Assembly: GCA_025506515.1 (NCBI GenBank)
Contig: CM046442.1
Coordinates: 109,917,706-109,981,705, forward strand
Origin: Flaveria trinervia
Lineage: Eukaryota > Streptophyta > Magnoliopsida > Asterales > Asteraceae
Length of the DNA stretch: 64,000 nucleotides
Direction of reading: 5' to 3'
The position numbers were made by a program, and so were the translations under genes. Below the pieces are notes generated by a model. The model made no database searches. It worked only from the letters and a program-made list of their open reading frames with translations, and had not been told where the DNA came from. Below, piece after piece: positions 36,438 to 48,867 of this stretch (positions within the stretch are counted from its first letter, which is position 1; each line of letters starts with the position of its first letter).

Positions 36438-37299
36438 TGCAGGATCGGGTTTTGTCACTAAACACTTGATTTTTCTCTCAAACTCACTTGAACTACACTC
36501 GGATCAAAGCAAAGTGTCTAAGAGTTGATAACAATATAATAAGTAATAATAAAACACATGAAGTAATTTTCAAGGTACTTGCATATATTGCTTCTCAAAT
36601 CAAATATTACAAGACTCTTACAAGCATACTATTATGAGTTACAATGAAAAACTATATATAATACTACCTACAACCGGATATACTTTGATACCAGCTAGAA
36701 TCCTCTAACTAAAGCAAATACTACAAAGCTATAGTTTAAGGTATCTTAGATAAAGTCTTATCTGAGATATGGTAGTCAGGACATGTCCCTGACTTACCTT
36801 TTGTCACCAACTAAAGTTGGTAACTTGTACTAACATAAAAAGGTGAACAGTGGAATAAAGTATGGTAAACTACATGGCCCTTTGAGAAAATGCCATGTAG
36901 TATCAGAGGTCTGCAGCGGAGTGTTAGAGACCATACTTATGTCCACTGGTTCATAGCAGTGTCTTCTGAAGGTTAAATGACTTCGGAAAAACAAGTATTT
37001 CCGAAGCCACTTACACTTCAGAAGAGGCTACTTCTTCCGAGGCTTGAGGACTTCTTCTTTTCTTCATACTTCGGAAGTAGTCTTCTGATTTCTTCTTCTT
37101 ACGCTTGATCTTCGGAAGTAAGTTCTTTGACTTTGGAAGTAGAGTTTATCTTCGGAAGTTGATCTTTTACTATTTTTTCAGAAGAACTCTACTTCCTTCG
37201 GAAGTTCCACACTTGGCTTCAGAAGCCTTTTGTAAGTAGTACCAAAATATGTCTAAGTGATTTGGTTTTGGTTGCACCAGCCTTCTTCTTGATCCAACA
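36438..37299 (-). mobile_element. 5' LTR of element G (family 1, 862 bp)
   Basis: On the plus strand it runs TGCAGGATCGGG...GATCCAACA. It aligns by eye with 7204-8003 and with the element E LTR. The TATA box is TATATATAG at about 36652-36664 (minus). About ten CTTCSGAAG-type words lie between 36960 and 37220, upstream of the TATA box in element orientation. Outside it a plus-strand integrase fragment begins, so G appears inserted into that copy. Confidence 0.8.
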
Positions 37300-38478
37300 T
37301 ACAATCTTTTTAGTGTACCTCAATTTTATGTCAAGTCATAACATGCTCTTTACTGAGCATGAGTGCATCGTTCTCAGGCCTAGGTGGTCATTCCACATGA
37401 GCATATCTTGCTCAGAGCTCCCGAGAAAAGGAAGTTGTACAAGATGGATTTGCAAGAAACATCTCCTTCAAGGGAAGTTTCATGCTTTCTATCTAAAGCC
37501 AATAATGATGAGTCTTTCCTCTGACCTAAAAGAATATGCCATGTAAATGTTAAGAACATGAATAAACTAATTAAGAATGATTTAGTAAGTGGAATGCCAA
37601 AGAAAGAGTTTACAAGTGATGATCATTGTGTTACATGCCTGAAATGGAAGCAATACAAGGTATCTCACAGGCCAAAGGAAAGAAACTCCATCACTACTCC
37701 CCCACACTTAATACAAATTGATCTCTTTAGCCCTACTGAGTCTAGGAAGGACCTATTATTGTTTGGTGATCATAGAGGACTTTGCAAAAATCACTTGGGT
37801 CTTCTTTCTTAGAACTAAGGATTAGACCCCTAAGATTCTAAAGAATTTCATCTTAAAGATTGAGAATCAATTTGATAACAAGGTCAAAACCATAAGCTGT
37901 GATCAAGAAACTAAATTCAAGAACCAAATCCTTGATACATTTTGTGATGAAAAGTGTATTAGAAGAGAATACAGTGCTCCCAGGACTCCTAAGCAAAATG
38001 GTGTTGCTGAGAAGAGAAACATGTCGCTGATTGAAGCTACAAGAACTACGTTGTCTGACTCTAAATGGCCCATCACCTTCTGGGCAGAGGCAGTCAACAC
38101 TACCTCCTATGTGCAAAACAGAGTTTTAGTAGTTAAGACACATGGTAAAACTCCTTATGAACTTTAGCATAAGAGGAAACCTTTCATTGGTTTTCTCAGG
38201 TCATTTGGATGTCTTTTCACCATCTTGAATACTAATGATCAAATTGCCAAGTTTGATGAGACATCAGATGATGGAAATTTCATTGGATATTCTTCCCAAG
38301 CTAAGGCTTATAGAGTTTACAATCTCAGAACTAGATTAGTTAAGGAGTCAACCAATATGACTTTTAATGAGTACACTCCCTATGTGAAAGGTTATGGTCC
38401 TGACTGGCTATTTGATTTTGATTTAGTTACTAATTGTTTTAACAAATCTTGAGTATGTTTTAGGATCTACAGATATAC
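37300..38478 (+). pseudogene. Family-1 Copia pre-integrase and integrase fragment (element H), broken
   Basis: The plus strand reads YNLFSV, MLFTEHECIVLRP, then the zinc module MNKLIKNDLVSGMPKKEF...CVTCLKWKQ (37558-37640). Integrase core pieces follow (PRTPKQNGVAEKRN; TLSDSKWPITFWAEAVN) and the C-terminal NFIGYSSQAKAYRVYNL (38270-38330), ending near 38453. Frameshifts occur at about 37540 and 37810, with a stop at 38166. It could be the rest of element E, but sequence between them is missing. Confidence 0.78.
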
Positions 38479-38666
38479 TGTCACACCTTTAAAATCCACA
38501 TGCGGAGTTTTACCGCGAGGCGTGTGAATAAACCAGGATCACAGTCAATAGTTACTCAGAATGACACTATATGCCACATTTAAACTAAAACCAACCAAAG
38601 TTTAAACTTTAAAACCATGCGGACGCGTTTTGTAAATAAAACAAACCCAAAATATAAAAATGCATA
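38479..38666 (+). mobile_element. Start of a Gypsy-type LTR, truncated
   Basis: It begins TGTCACACCTTTAAAATCC, the usual start of this LTR type (compare 24724), and is cut after 188 bp by the family-C LTR. It has no coding content. Confidence 0.55.
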
Positions 38667-39574
38667 TGTTGGACAAAAGAACCAATGAGCCGGATCAGAA
38701 AAACCTTTAAGTCCCACTGACGTCACAACAACTGCTGAAGACACAAGTGCTGAAGACAAAGTCTGAAGACACAAGAGCTGAAGACAGTCTGAAGACACAA
38801 GTGCTGAAGACAAAGTCTGAAGACACAAGTGCTGAAGACAAAGTCTGAAGACACAAGTACTGAAGACAAAGTCTGAAGACACAAGTGCTGAAGACAAAGT
38901 CTGAAGACACAAGTGCTGAAGACAAAGTCTAAAGACAAGTGCTGAAGACAAAGTCTGAAGACACAAGTGCTGAAGACAAAGTCTGAAGACACAAGAGCTG
39001 AAGACAGTCTGAAGACACAAGTGTTGAAGACAAAGTCTGAAGACACAAGTGCTGAAGAAAAAGTCTGAAGACAAGTGCTAAAGACAAGTACTGAAGACCA
39101 AGTATCAGACGTTGTCACAACAGCTGAAGAGGTCTTCTTTAGTAGTTACGGTTTTCTTTCAGTAGTTTTATATTTTCCCTTTTCAGTAGTTTAGTTTCAG
39201 TAGTTTAGCATCAGTAGTTTTATATTTTGTGCTTAGCACTCTCTGATATGTTCTCAGTAGTTGTGAACATTTCAGTAGTTTGTTAAGTGTTAGTTATTTT
39301 TGTAATAAATCTGCCAGATGTCACTATCCCGTGATATCAGTAGTGATTGCACTCTATATAAGGAGTGTCAACCTAATTGTAATCAGTGAATGATTGAGCA
39401 GAAACATTTGATATAATTGAAACATTCCTTTTCACAGAAATATATCTCTCGTTACAACCGTATTTGTTCTTAATGCATACAAATATCAAATTCTTGCTAT
39501 ATTTGTCTAATTCTTGATCTTATTCTGCTGCGTTACACTCTAATCCATCAAACTTGAGATCACTGATCCTGTCA
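38667..39574 (+). mobile_element. Family-C Copia 5' LTR (908 bp)
   Basis: It runs TGTTGGACAAAAG...ATCCTGTCA and matches 48845-49804, with large differences only in the repeat array. The TATA box is CTATATAAGG at about 39354-39363. The left flank GCATA (38662-38666) would be the target-site duplication. It is followed by a PBS. Confidence 0.9.
38740..39100 (+). repeat. 28-bp minisatellite inside the family-C 5' LTR
   Basis: About twelve tandem units combine CTGAAGACACAAGTG and CTGAAGACAAAGT, with occasional shortened units. The 3' LTR at 48900-49280 has the same words but far less regular spacing, so the array expanded or was homogenised in this copy. The repeating frame makes spurious long open frames on the minus strand. 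Confidence 0.88.
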
Positions 39575-39576
39575 AA

Positions 39577-39588
39577 TGGTATCAGAGC
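39577..39588 (+). other. Primer-binding site of element C
   Basis: TGGTATCAGAGC, perfect iMet type, two bases after the LTR. Confidence 0.88.
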
Positions 39589-39803
39589 AGGTTAATCATT
39601 GATCGATCTAATATTGATCATTGAAACTGCTATCCAAGATCCAAGTTGATTGAATTAGCATTTTTGCAAGAAACGGTTATAGAGATTGAATTTTCTGTGT
39701 TTTTGGCCATTCATCCTGAGATTTATTCTTGGTTTTCATTGAGTCTGTTGTGGTCTGTGTAAAATCTTTTAAAAGCTTGAATTAAATTGTATTTGGACCT
39801 AAA

Positions 39804-42680
39804 ATGACTACTCCTTCCAATGATCCTCACAATACTGGTTCCTCAACCAAGCCTCCAATGCTGGTTAGGAGTGAGTATAACATATGGCAACGACGAATGC
39901 TCCATCACCTGTCTGTTAACAGCTCAGGTTGTTGGACATCAGTGGTACATGGTCCACACAAGCCTATGGTGAATAACTCGGAAACCAATCAAATGGTTCC
40001 GAAGAGGAGGGAGCAATACTCAGATGAGGATAAGAAATTGTTTGAGATTGATGCAAAAGCCCATGGAATTCTGGCCATGGCACTGCCCAATGAAATCTAT
40101 TCTGGGCTAATGCATTATGAAACTGCCCATGACCTCTGAATGCCTTGAAAGAACAATTTGGAGGAACAGATGAGGTCTTGGCAAATAATAGAGAAATCCT
40201 TGCCCAACAATATGAGACATTCTCTCATAGGAAGGGTGAGACACTGACTCAATAGTTTGAGCGGTTCTCTTGTTTGATCTCTGAATTAAAAATGGTCAAA
40301 CATGAGTACACCAATAGCCAGATGAATAACAGATTTCTCAGATCACTACCTGAGAGATGGGACACATATACTATTGTCCTACGCTCCAATGCAAATTTGG
40401 ACAAACTATCTCTTACCTAATCCATGGGAAATTGCTCATTTGAGAGAGAGATAGAAGAAACGAAAACTATCATCATCTGGAAAGCTCACTGATGACTTTG
40501 TACCAGGAAACACTGCCTTGGTAAGTCATGAGTCAGAGTATGCAGGATCAGAATGCCACTATGATGAGCATATTGATTTCACCTCAAACAATTCTAATCA
40601 TGCCTTTGTGAGTGTTGATTGTCATTCTGGTAATAATAATGACAATCTATGCTTTATCATGGATGATTTGAAGGGCATTGCTCATGATGATTTAGAATAG
40701 ATGGATATTTTGAGCCAAATGGCCTTGATCAATATCAGATCTCAGAAATTCTATAGAGAACTGGCAGGAAATTTCCTGGACTCTCTGACAAAACCAAGTC
40801 GTTTTTGACAAGAGCAAGTTGAAGTGTCACAAATGCCACAGGCTTGGACACTTTGCAAGAGAGTGTAGATCAACTGGATCTAACACCTCTGCACCCTTTT
40901 TGACTTTTCCAAATAACAATTCACAATCCAAAGGGCAACATTCTGCTGGTTCTAGTCATTCATCACACCCTCAATCTCCTGCATATTTTGTTCCTCAGGG
41001 TCAAATGCCATATCCTTATCCCCGCTATTATATGCCACAGTCAAATCAAGTTCAAGCTCCTATAGTACCACAACCTCATGCACTACCATAACCTCAACCA
41101 TCTCCATCTCAATCACAACCTCATCACAGCTTCTTCACACCTGGAGTCATTGACTGGAGTAGCTTACCTGATAACTTCTCTGGTCACACTGAGCAATACT
41201 ATGCTGGTGCTAGTCAACATGGTGGTGAACACCCTTTTGGAAATCTTGCTCTCATGGCCCTGGAGTCTATGAGGGTTCCTACTCAAATGCATCATCTTCA
41301 TAGGTAACTCAGGTATCTTCAGAGGCTAAAGCCAGTTATGTTCTGAATCATGCATAGCTGCCTTTGTCTCTATTAGAGAGGCAAATGTAGCATTAATAAA
41401 TCAAAAACTTGAGTTTGAGAAAACCATTTCCAAAGAAAAGCTGAGTATGAGTCTGCTCTTAACAGTAAAAGTATGAGATTTATAAGCTTAAATGCCAATT
41501 AAATGATGAAAAGGCCAAGCTAGAGGTTATTCTGGAAGACCACAGGAGTCTCAAAGAAAAACTTGCAGTGACCCAAGTTGAGTGTGACCGCTGGGTCTCA
41601 TCATGCAAAGGATTTGAAATGCTTCTTAGCAAGTAAACTGCTTCAAATGTGAAGTTTGGTATTGGTTACAACCATACTGCTCCACCAACAGACTTTACTC
41701 CTAACTTCATAGTTAAGTCTGAAAGTGAAAGCAATCTCCAAACCACATTATCGTGTGAATCATTCTCCAATGATAATCTAAGATCAGAGAATGAAACCAG
41801 TGTTAAGATCTCAGCAAATAAATTGACTGATGGTCTAACTACTGAGACTCATATGAAGCTGAGTACTTCAGATGTTGTTCCTCAATGTACCCCAAGTACT
41901 GAAAGAGACCCAACATCTGAAAAGCATTTCAAATCAGTTGAAATACAAGGACTAACAACTGCTGAGGAATCCATCAAACGGTCTATTAGGAAGGATGGAA
42001 AACAGTTGAATTACCAGTCTTCAGCTGTTACAAATCCTTTAGTACCTAGTACTGATAGGAGGAAAGTATTGAAGATCACACCTTCAGTAGTTTCCACTTC
42101 AGCAGTAGAGATGTCCAAGATGAAGAATAAAATTTGTGGTAAATTCAATCATCTATCTGTTGAATGTTGGTATAAAAAGGGTTTAAAACTCCAAAGGGAT
42201 GAGCTCATTAAACTAGAAATAAATAAAATGAAAACTGAGTTTGAGACCAAGTTTGTACCACAATCATCTCAACCTGATAAACCCAAGGCCTTACCCAAAT
42301 CCACTAAGAAGGATGCGGTTTATCAGAAGACAGCTGATATTGTTCCTCATGATAAACATAAGACTAAGTCTGTGAAATCTAAGAAGGAGGAAATGGTGGG
42401 TCACAGGAACTCATCAAAAACAAGCTCTGGAGTGTCAAATGAACTGAAAGCTCGAGCTTCAAATCAGACACAGCTTGTTATGATGGTTCAACATCTGTTG
42501 GGGAGAGTTACCAACTTGAAGCCCCTGTGATCAAACCACTGAAAAGGAATTACAGGTCCAAATCTATTTCAGCACCATCTCCATCTTCATCAGCTGTTAA
42601 TCATGAGAAACCAACTATGGTTAAATCTGTTGATAAAGTCAGTCCCAAAACCAAAAAGGTTTGGGTCTCCAAAGCTAACT
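39804..42680 (+). pseudogene. Family-C Copia gag, broken
   Basis: It starts at ATG 39804 (MTTPSNDPHNTGSS). The gag core YNIWQRRMLHHLS, QYSDEDKKLFEID and RFLRSLPERWDTYTIVLRS runs to about 40400, then an acidic segment. A zinc knuckle CHKCHRLGHFAREC (40825-40866) and a Gln/Pro/Ser-rich segment follow. A helical region and a Ser/Thr/Lys-rich spacer (41649-42530) come next, with a degenerate second knuckle CGKFNHLSVEC. A base lost at about 40137 (compare 50380) shifts the frame; further stops occur at about 40250, 40420, 40700, 41090 and 41310. The spacer contains family-C words (TTCAGTAGTT, AGTACTGA) within coding sequence. Confidence 0.83.
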
Positions 42681-42699
42681 AGTTTCTTATGATTTTGCA

Positions 42700-45600
42700 G
42701 GGTTCTTCAGCATGCCAAAGAAGCATCTGGTATGTGGACAGTGGAGGATCCATGCACATGACTGGGAGCAGCTCTCTCTTCATGATTACTCTCAAGGAAA
42801 GAGGGATTTGTCTCATTTGGAAATGATGCTAAAGGTTACATCATTGGAAGGGATTTGTGTCTAATGGAGATATTAGATTTGATGATGTCAACCATGTGGA
42901 GAATCTCAATACAATCTGTTGAGTGTCAGTCAGATGTGTGACAAAGGACATGTTGCTCTTTTCACAAGCCAGAACTGTAGGATTCTGTCTTCCAAGGTTC
43001 TGAGCCTGATTGACAAAGTACTGGATGATAATACTCTCCTGAAGGCCAACAAGATAGAAGAGTATGTGCCTTGGATTTGTCAAAGAAAATTGAGTTAAAA
43101 GGCCATCCATGCTTGTTCTCCAAGGCCTCTCTCCAAGAATCTAAACTGTGGCATAGAAGGCTGGGTCATGTTAATCTCAAAAACATGAATCAGCTGATCC
43201 ACAAGAGTTTAGCGAGAGGTCTTCCAATAAAGGAGTTCAATTGTGATGAAATCTGCACTGCATGCCTAAAAGGGAAACAACATAAAGTTCATTCCCACCC
43301 CATAAGAATCCAAGTCTAATGCCTGCTTACAATTACTGCACATGGATCTTTTTGGTCCTGTGAAGGTAATGAGTATGGCAAAGAAGAAATACTGTCTGGT
43401 AATTGTGGATGATTACTCTAGATATGTATGGACTTCTTCTTGCATTCAAAGGATGAGGCTGCTCAGTCCATTATGAACTTTGTGTTACACGTTGAGAAGC
43501 AGTATTCCCTACCAGTTAAGTGTGTGAGGAGTGACAATGGTACTGAATTCAGAAACCACACTCTTGATGAGTTTTACTTGTCAAAGGGAATCAAGAGGCA
43601 GTATAGCATCCCAAGGACTCCAGAGCAAAATGGAGTAGTGGAGAGAAAGAACAGGACCCTCATTGAAGCTGCAAGGTCCATGTTGGCTGATTCTGGTCTG
43701 CCACTGACCTTTTGGGCTGAAGCTGTCATACAGCCGCTATGTACAGAATAGAGCCTTAGTAAATCAGAGGTTGATGAAAACTCCTTATGAAGTTTTACAT
43801 CATTTAGCCCCTTTGATTTCATTCTTTAGAGCATTTGGGTGTCCCTGTTACATTCTCAACACAAAGGATCAACTCCGAAAGTTTGATTCTAAGGTGGATG
43901 CAGGGTATTTTGTTGGGTATTCATCCACTTGCAAGGCTTACAGAGTATTCAACTGTCGGACAAAGAGAGTTGAAGAAACCTTGCATGTGAATTTCAATGA
44001 ATCCCCTAAGGATACAATTCCACAAAACCCTGTGGAGTTGTTTGATCTGGACATTCTGCAATATGTTCCTTATTAACCGCCTGCTGTTGCAGATCATATG
44101 AATCCATCATCTTCTGTAGCTAGTCATCCATTTGGTGTTACTGATGATGATGATGATATCAGTAATCACCTTTTCAAGTTTAGTGATCAACTGCTTGATT
44201 CAGCTAGACCTGATGTTCCTGTAGCTCCAGTAGCGCAATCCACAACAAATGCTGATGAGATTTCTACAACTTCAACTTCCTTTGAATTACCATCTACTGA
44301 TTGGTTTCAAGGAAATGCTTCACCATCACCATCTGTTGCTGCTGAGCCTGCTACAAACACTTGCACAGATCTTATTGTGTACCGAGATCTGAAGAATCAC
44401 CCTATGTCTCAAATCATTGGTGATATCAATGCTGGCGTGTCAACAAGAAGCCATTGTCAAATTTCTGCTTCTATGCTCTCTTCATTAGTCAGCAAGAGCC
44501 AAAGAACTATCACATTGCTTTAAGGGACAATGGATGGGTTGAAGCCATGCAGCTTGAGCTTCTTTAGTTCAAGAAACAGCAAGTGTGGGAACTGGTTCCT
44601 CTACCTCCAGGTAAGTGTGCAATAGGCACTAAATGGTGTTTAGGAACAAAAATGATGAAAATGGGCTTATTGTTAGAACAAGGCCAGACTGGTTGTACAG
44701 GGGTTTTCACAAGAGGAAGGTATTGATTATAATGAAACCTTTGCCCCTGTAGCCAGATTGGAAGCAATTCGATTGTTTTTAGCTTATGCTGCTTATCACA
44801 ACCTTAAAGTTTTTCAAATGGATGTCAAAAGTGCATTTTTGTATGGGAAATTAAAGAAGAGGTTTATGTATGTCAACCACCAGGTTTTGAGGACAATAAA
44901 CATCCTAATTGGGTGTATAAGCTTGATAAGGCTCTCTATGGGTTTAAACAAGCTCCTAGAGCCTGGTATGAGACATTATCAAACATTCTTCTGGAAAATA
45001 ATTTCACTAGAGGCTCCATAGATAAGACTTTATTCATTAAGAAAGCTGGGCAGGATAATCTACTTGTTCAAATTTATGTAGATGATATTATTTTTGCATC
45101 CTCTGCCACAGTTGTGTGATGCCTTTACAAAGTTGATGCAACAGAAGTTTGATATGAGTGCCATGGGAGAATTACAGTTCTTTCTGGGTTTGCAAATCAA
45201 ATAAAAGGCTGATGGAATTTTCATTCATCAGTCCAAATACACAAAAGATCTTTTGGAAAAGTTTGATTTACAAAACTGTAAGCCCTGTTCTACTCCCATG
45301 TGCAACACCACACAACTGGATACAGATCAGAAAGGTAAAGTGGTTGATGAAACACTTTACAGATGTATGATTGGGTCCTTGATGTACTTAATAGCTTCTA
45401 GACCAGATATTATGTTTGCTACATGTGTTTGTGCTAGATTCAGGCTGCACCTAAGGAGTCTCATTTGATTGCAATCAAGTGGATCTTTAGATACCTGCAA
45501 GGCACTCCATCTCTAGGTTTATGGTATTCTATTAGACATTCTGGTAAATTAGTTGCTTTTTCTGAAAGTGACTATGCAGGTGTAAGTTGACAAGAAATTC

Positions 45601-46015
45601 CACTTCTGGAGAATGCCAATTCTTAGGCAACTGCTTGATTTCTTGGCAGAGTAAGAAGCAGACCTCAGTTGCTACATCAACTACTGAAGCAGAGTACATT
45701 ACTGCTGCAAGCTGTACATCTCAGGTACTCTGGCTTCAAAACCAATTATTGGATTATGGCATAACAAAGACTAAGACCCCATTGTTAATGGACAGCTCTT
45801 CAGCTCTTTGTATTGTCAAGAATCCTGTCCAGCACTCTAGGACTAAACATATTGAAATCAGACACCATTTTATTAGATATTGTTTTGAAAAAGGTCTGAT
45901 TGATCCAAAATTTATTCCTAGTGCTGATGAGCTTGCATACATTTTCACTAAGCCCTTGGATAGCACAACTTTCCAAAACCTAGTGCTAAGGCTTGGTATG
46001 CTGCAGCTAGAATAA
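42700..46015 (+). pseudogene. Family-C Copia pol: protease, integrase, RT, RNase H (broken)
   Basis: The protease is WYVDSGGSMHMTG, catalytic Asp at 42737-42739. GAG-pre-integrase is at 43071-43310 (WHRRLGHVNLKNMNQL...CTACLKGKQHK). The integrase core has LVIVDDYSRYVW (near 43400), CVRSDNGTEFRN (near 43525) and PEQNGVVERKNRTLIEAARS. Its C-terminus is SFFRAFGCPCYILNTKD and FVGYSSTCKAYRVFN. RT has MDVKSAFLYG, YGFKQAPRAWYETL and YVDD at 45075-45086. RNase H ends HSRTKHIEIRHHFIR...FTKPLD, stop 46013-46015. Frameshifts at about 42780, 43320, 43730, 44620, 44860, 45110, 45200 and 45580 make it non-functional. Confidence 0.88.
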
Positions 46016-46079
46016 GTGACAACTACTGATGATCTCAGCTCTCCAAGTACTGATGATCATTAGTTTATATATTGTCATA

Positions 46080-46780
46080 TATAGTACTGAAGTTATCCTC
46101 CCTTCAGAGTTTTTAAAACTACTGGAGCTTAAGTAACTTCTCAGTACTCAAGTACTTTATTTGTTAAAACAGCTGATGTAGTTACAACAGCTGATATAGT
46201 CACAACAGCTGATGTAGCTACAACTACTGATGTCAGAAATGCAGATAAGTACCGATGACCAATGAAACGTCTGAAACTCAGATCTAAGTTTGATGAGTAA
46301 GTGTGGAGGTCAGACTGAAACAACTGAAAAGCTATGAATTGACGAAAACAGCTGATGAGAAATTTCTCTTCAGTCGTTTATACAACTACTGTTTCATTAA
46401 AACAACTGAAGCCAAAACTATGTCTTCAGTAGTTTACAACTACTGAAGACTAACACCAAGTCTTCAGCTGTTCACAACAACTGATGACAAAACCACTGTC
46501 TTCAGTAGTTTCACAACTACTGATGACAAACACCAACTCCTCAGTTTACATCATTTGAAGTCAAAACCAAGACCTTCAGTAGTTTCACAACTACTGATGG
46601 TTAACACCAAGACTTCAGCTGTTTCAACGTCTGATGGTCAAAACCAAGTCTTTAGTTGTTTTATAACAACTTATGACAACACCACCACTGTCAGTCGTTT
46701 TAAACCTCTGAAGGTTAATACCACGTCATTAGTAGTTTCAAACAGCTGATGACCACACCAAAACCTTCAGTAGTTTTCTT
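46080..46780 (+). repeat. TCAGTAGTT / AACTACTGA word array with hairpins between pol and env-like ORF
   Basis: Dozens of copies of AACTACTGA, AACAACTGA, TCAGTAGTT and TCAGCTGTT alternate in opposite orientations. Positions 46422-46450 form a perfect hairpin with a 13-bp stem and a 3-nt loop. Similar 9-bp-stem pairs with TCAC loops lie near 46501-46524 and 46577-46600. The same words fill the family-C LTR upstream of its TATA box. Confidence 0.85.
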
Positions 46781-48867
46781 TCAGCCTTTTCCTATCCCAC
46801 CCTATAAATACCTGTCTTTTCTCAAACGTTCCATTAGCCGTTCTTCTGACCTTCATACTTTCAAAAATGGCAACCATGAGCCTAAAACCACGACACAACT
46901 GCGTTGCATACCTTACCAGCCGGCTTTCTGGAACAAATTTGATAATGCCATTGACCTAATGGTGGATTCCCCATATCGCACAGCCTTTCTCTTGAATCCG
47001 ACCATCTACCCTGAATCTCTCAGTCAATTCTGGTCAAATGTTTTTGTTCATACTGATGAGTCTACTGGCCAAATCTCTGTTCGGTCCCTCGTCAACCAGA
47101 AACCAGTGGTTGTTACAGCCGACATCATTCATCAGGCATTACACTTACATGACTCCCCCACTGTGACTAAATACCCAAAGGGCACAATAGATATGTCCTT
47201 TATCAATAATGGGTATGAAGGTGATCTTCGGGCTACAACTATTCTGAAGAAACATTTCCATGATGCTGAAAAACCTATCTTTCACATGGTAAATGTATGC
47301 TTAGCTTCAAAGACATCCTCTTGGGATCAATGTCATCCCAATGGAAACAAGTATTGTATTCTATTCTAGAACACCAACCGCTAAATTTCTCTGAAATCGT
47401 GTTTCTAGAAATAAAGAACTTGGCTCAGAATCTGCGGCAAACCGCTGGCTATTATATCCCAGGTTTCTAATGACCATTATTTTAAATGAATTAAAATCTG
47501 ATGGCCTTGTTGGCCTTGGAGTCCCTGCACCAGCTGTTTTGGCTGAGGTATACTCCAGGCACAACTCAGACCGCACTCTCAAAGAAGCTGCCCGATGCTA
47601 AAACCCAAGCAGAGGGAACCCACATCTTCCACCACCAGATCCAGAGTCCCCACCAAACCAAAAACCAAACGCCCCAAAACAGCTATTCAGGGAGATGAGT
47701 CCCCTGAAGATGCTCTTGTACCACCAAGGCAGGATATACTTGCTGGTTTAAACCCTCCAGCAGTATCAGAGACTCTACCAGCTAACCCCGCATAGGCATC
47801 CTCTCAAAAGGATCCTGATGCAACCTTATCAGGGGCAACCACATCGCTGAGACCTCTCTCACTTGAGGAGGTTATCATTGAAGAGCATTCCTCTCCTCGA
47901 ATGCAATCTGTTTCTATCTCCTCTCCCCAAGCAAATGCCCCCCAAAGTCCAACCATTATAATTGAAAACGTGTTGACTCAGCTGCATGCCTCTTCTCCTC
48001 CCCAACAAACACCAACAAAGGGGAGAACCACATCAATTGAGGAAGAGGATCAACATGCTTCTGACAACCCATAGCACCAGGGTTTAACTGTTCTATCTCC
48101 TGGTGTGGATATGCAGATACGAACATCTGGTGAGGCTACCACCTCTTCTGAATCAGCACATGATCAGACTGAGGCTGGTAACATAGCTAAGACCTCACCA
48201 GAGGCAACAGCTGATGAAGGACATCGTCCTGAGGCTGGAAGTCCCCAGTTCCAAGAAAAAGGGGCACATGCTAAAACTGGTCTACACCCGGTGCAAGTAC
48301 ATCCTTCTACAAGCAGGAGGTCATGTGATTCAACATCTGCTGATGATGACCTAGGCTTTTTCTATGATGTTCTAGCCCACAACACCATCCTGGAGGCTGA
48401 GGTAAGCAGACTACAAGAACTGCTTGCCAAGAAGTCTCAGGATGTAAGTCCATCTGCCCCCACTAACCCACAGATGGCACCTTCATTCAAAGGTCCCCCA
48501 AACACTTCACCCTCTCACTTCACTGAGCCTCCAGCCTCTGCCTTTGGCACTATCTCTCAGGGACAGAACCCCCCTGAGCAGATGGTTGCTGCATTCCAAC
48601 AATCCTTACCTCTCATCACTCCCATCATCAATGACATTGTTCATAAAGCCATTGATGAGAGGATCTCCTTAAGTCTACAACCACTCATTGATGATGCTGT
48701 GCACAAGAAACTTTCTGCGGTACAAACCCCTGCAACCAATGCATCCAAAAAGGGGAGAGTACAGCAGTGAAAGAAAAGAAAAGAAAAGAACTGAGGATGA
48801 GAAGGCACAAGAGAAAACCAAGGAGTTGGAGAAGGAAAAGGAACTGTTGGACCAAAAGAACCAATGA
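46749..48867 (+). pseudogene. Env-like accessory ORF of family-C Copia element, broken; ends inside 3' LTR
   Basis: The conserved N-terminal part lies in the frame open at 46749-47369 (PAFWNKFDNAIDLMVDSPY, FVHTDESTGQISVRSLVN, AEKPIFHMVNVCLASKTSSW). The natural start is probably ATG 46867 (MATMSLKP), one frame off. After shifts near 47340-47600 a Pro/Ser/Thr-rich segment follows, then 48105-48770 with a short heptad-like stretch (LEAEVSRLQELLAKK). A (AAAAG)n tract at 48773-48790 shifts the frame again. The last frame, ending KELEKEKELLDQKNQ, crosses the purine tract and the LTR start at 48845 and stops at 48865-48867. Function is unknown; resemblance is to Sirevirus post-pol ORFs. Confidence 0.65.
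46803..46810 (+). promoter_or_regulatory. TATA box of the family-C env-like ORF
   Basis: TATAAATA in context CCCTATAAATACC sits right after the word array and 57-64 nt before the likely env-like ATG at 46867, an ideal plant TATA-to-start arrangement. In the LTR the word array likewise precedes CTATATAAGG. An internal promoter is inferred. Confidence 0.55.

Noticed and set aside
38740..39100. CRISPR-like array
   Set aside because: The units are contiguous 28-bp tandem repeats without unique spacers, inside a plant LTR; there are no cas genes.
38580..39118. Long minus-strand open frames encoding Cys/Leu/Ser-rich repeats
   Set aside because: They are a by-product of the 28-bp LTR minisatellite, open in more than one frame, and antisense to the element.
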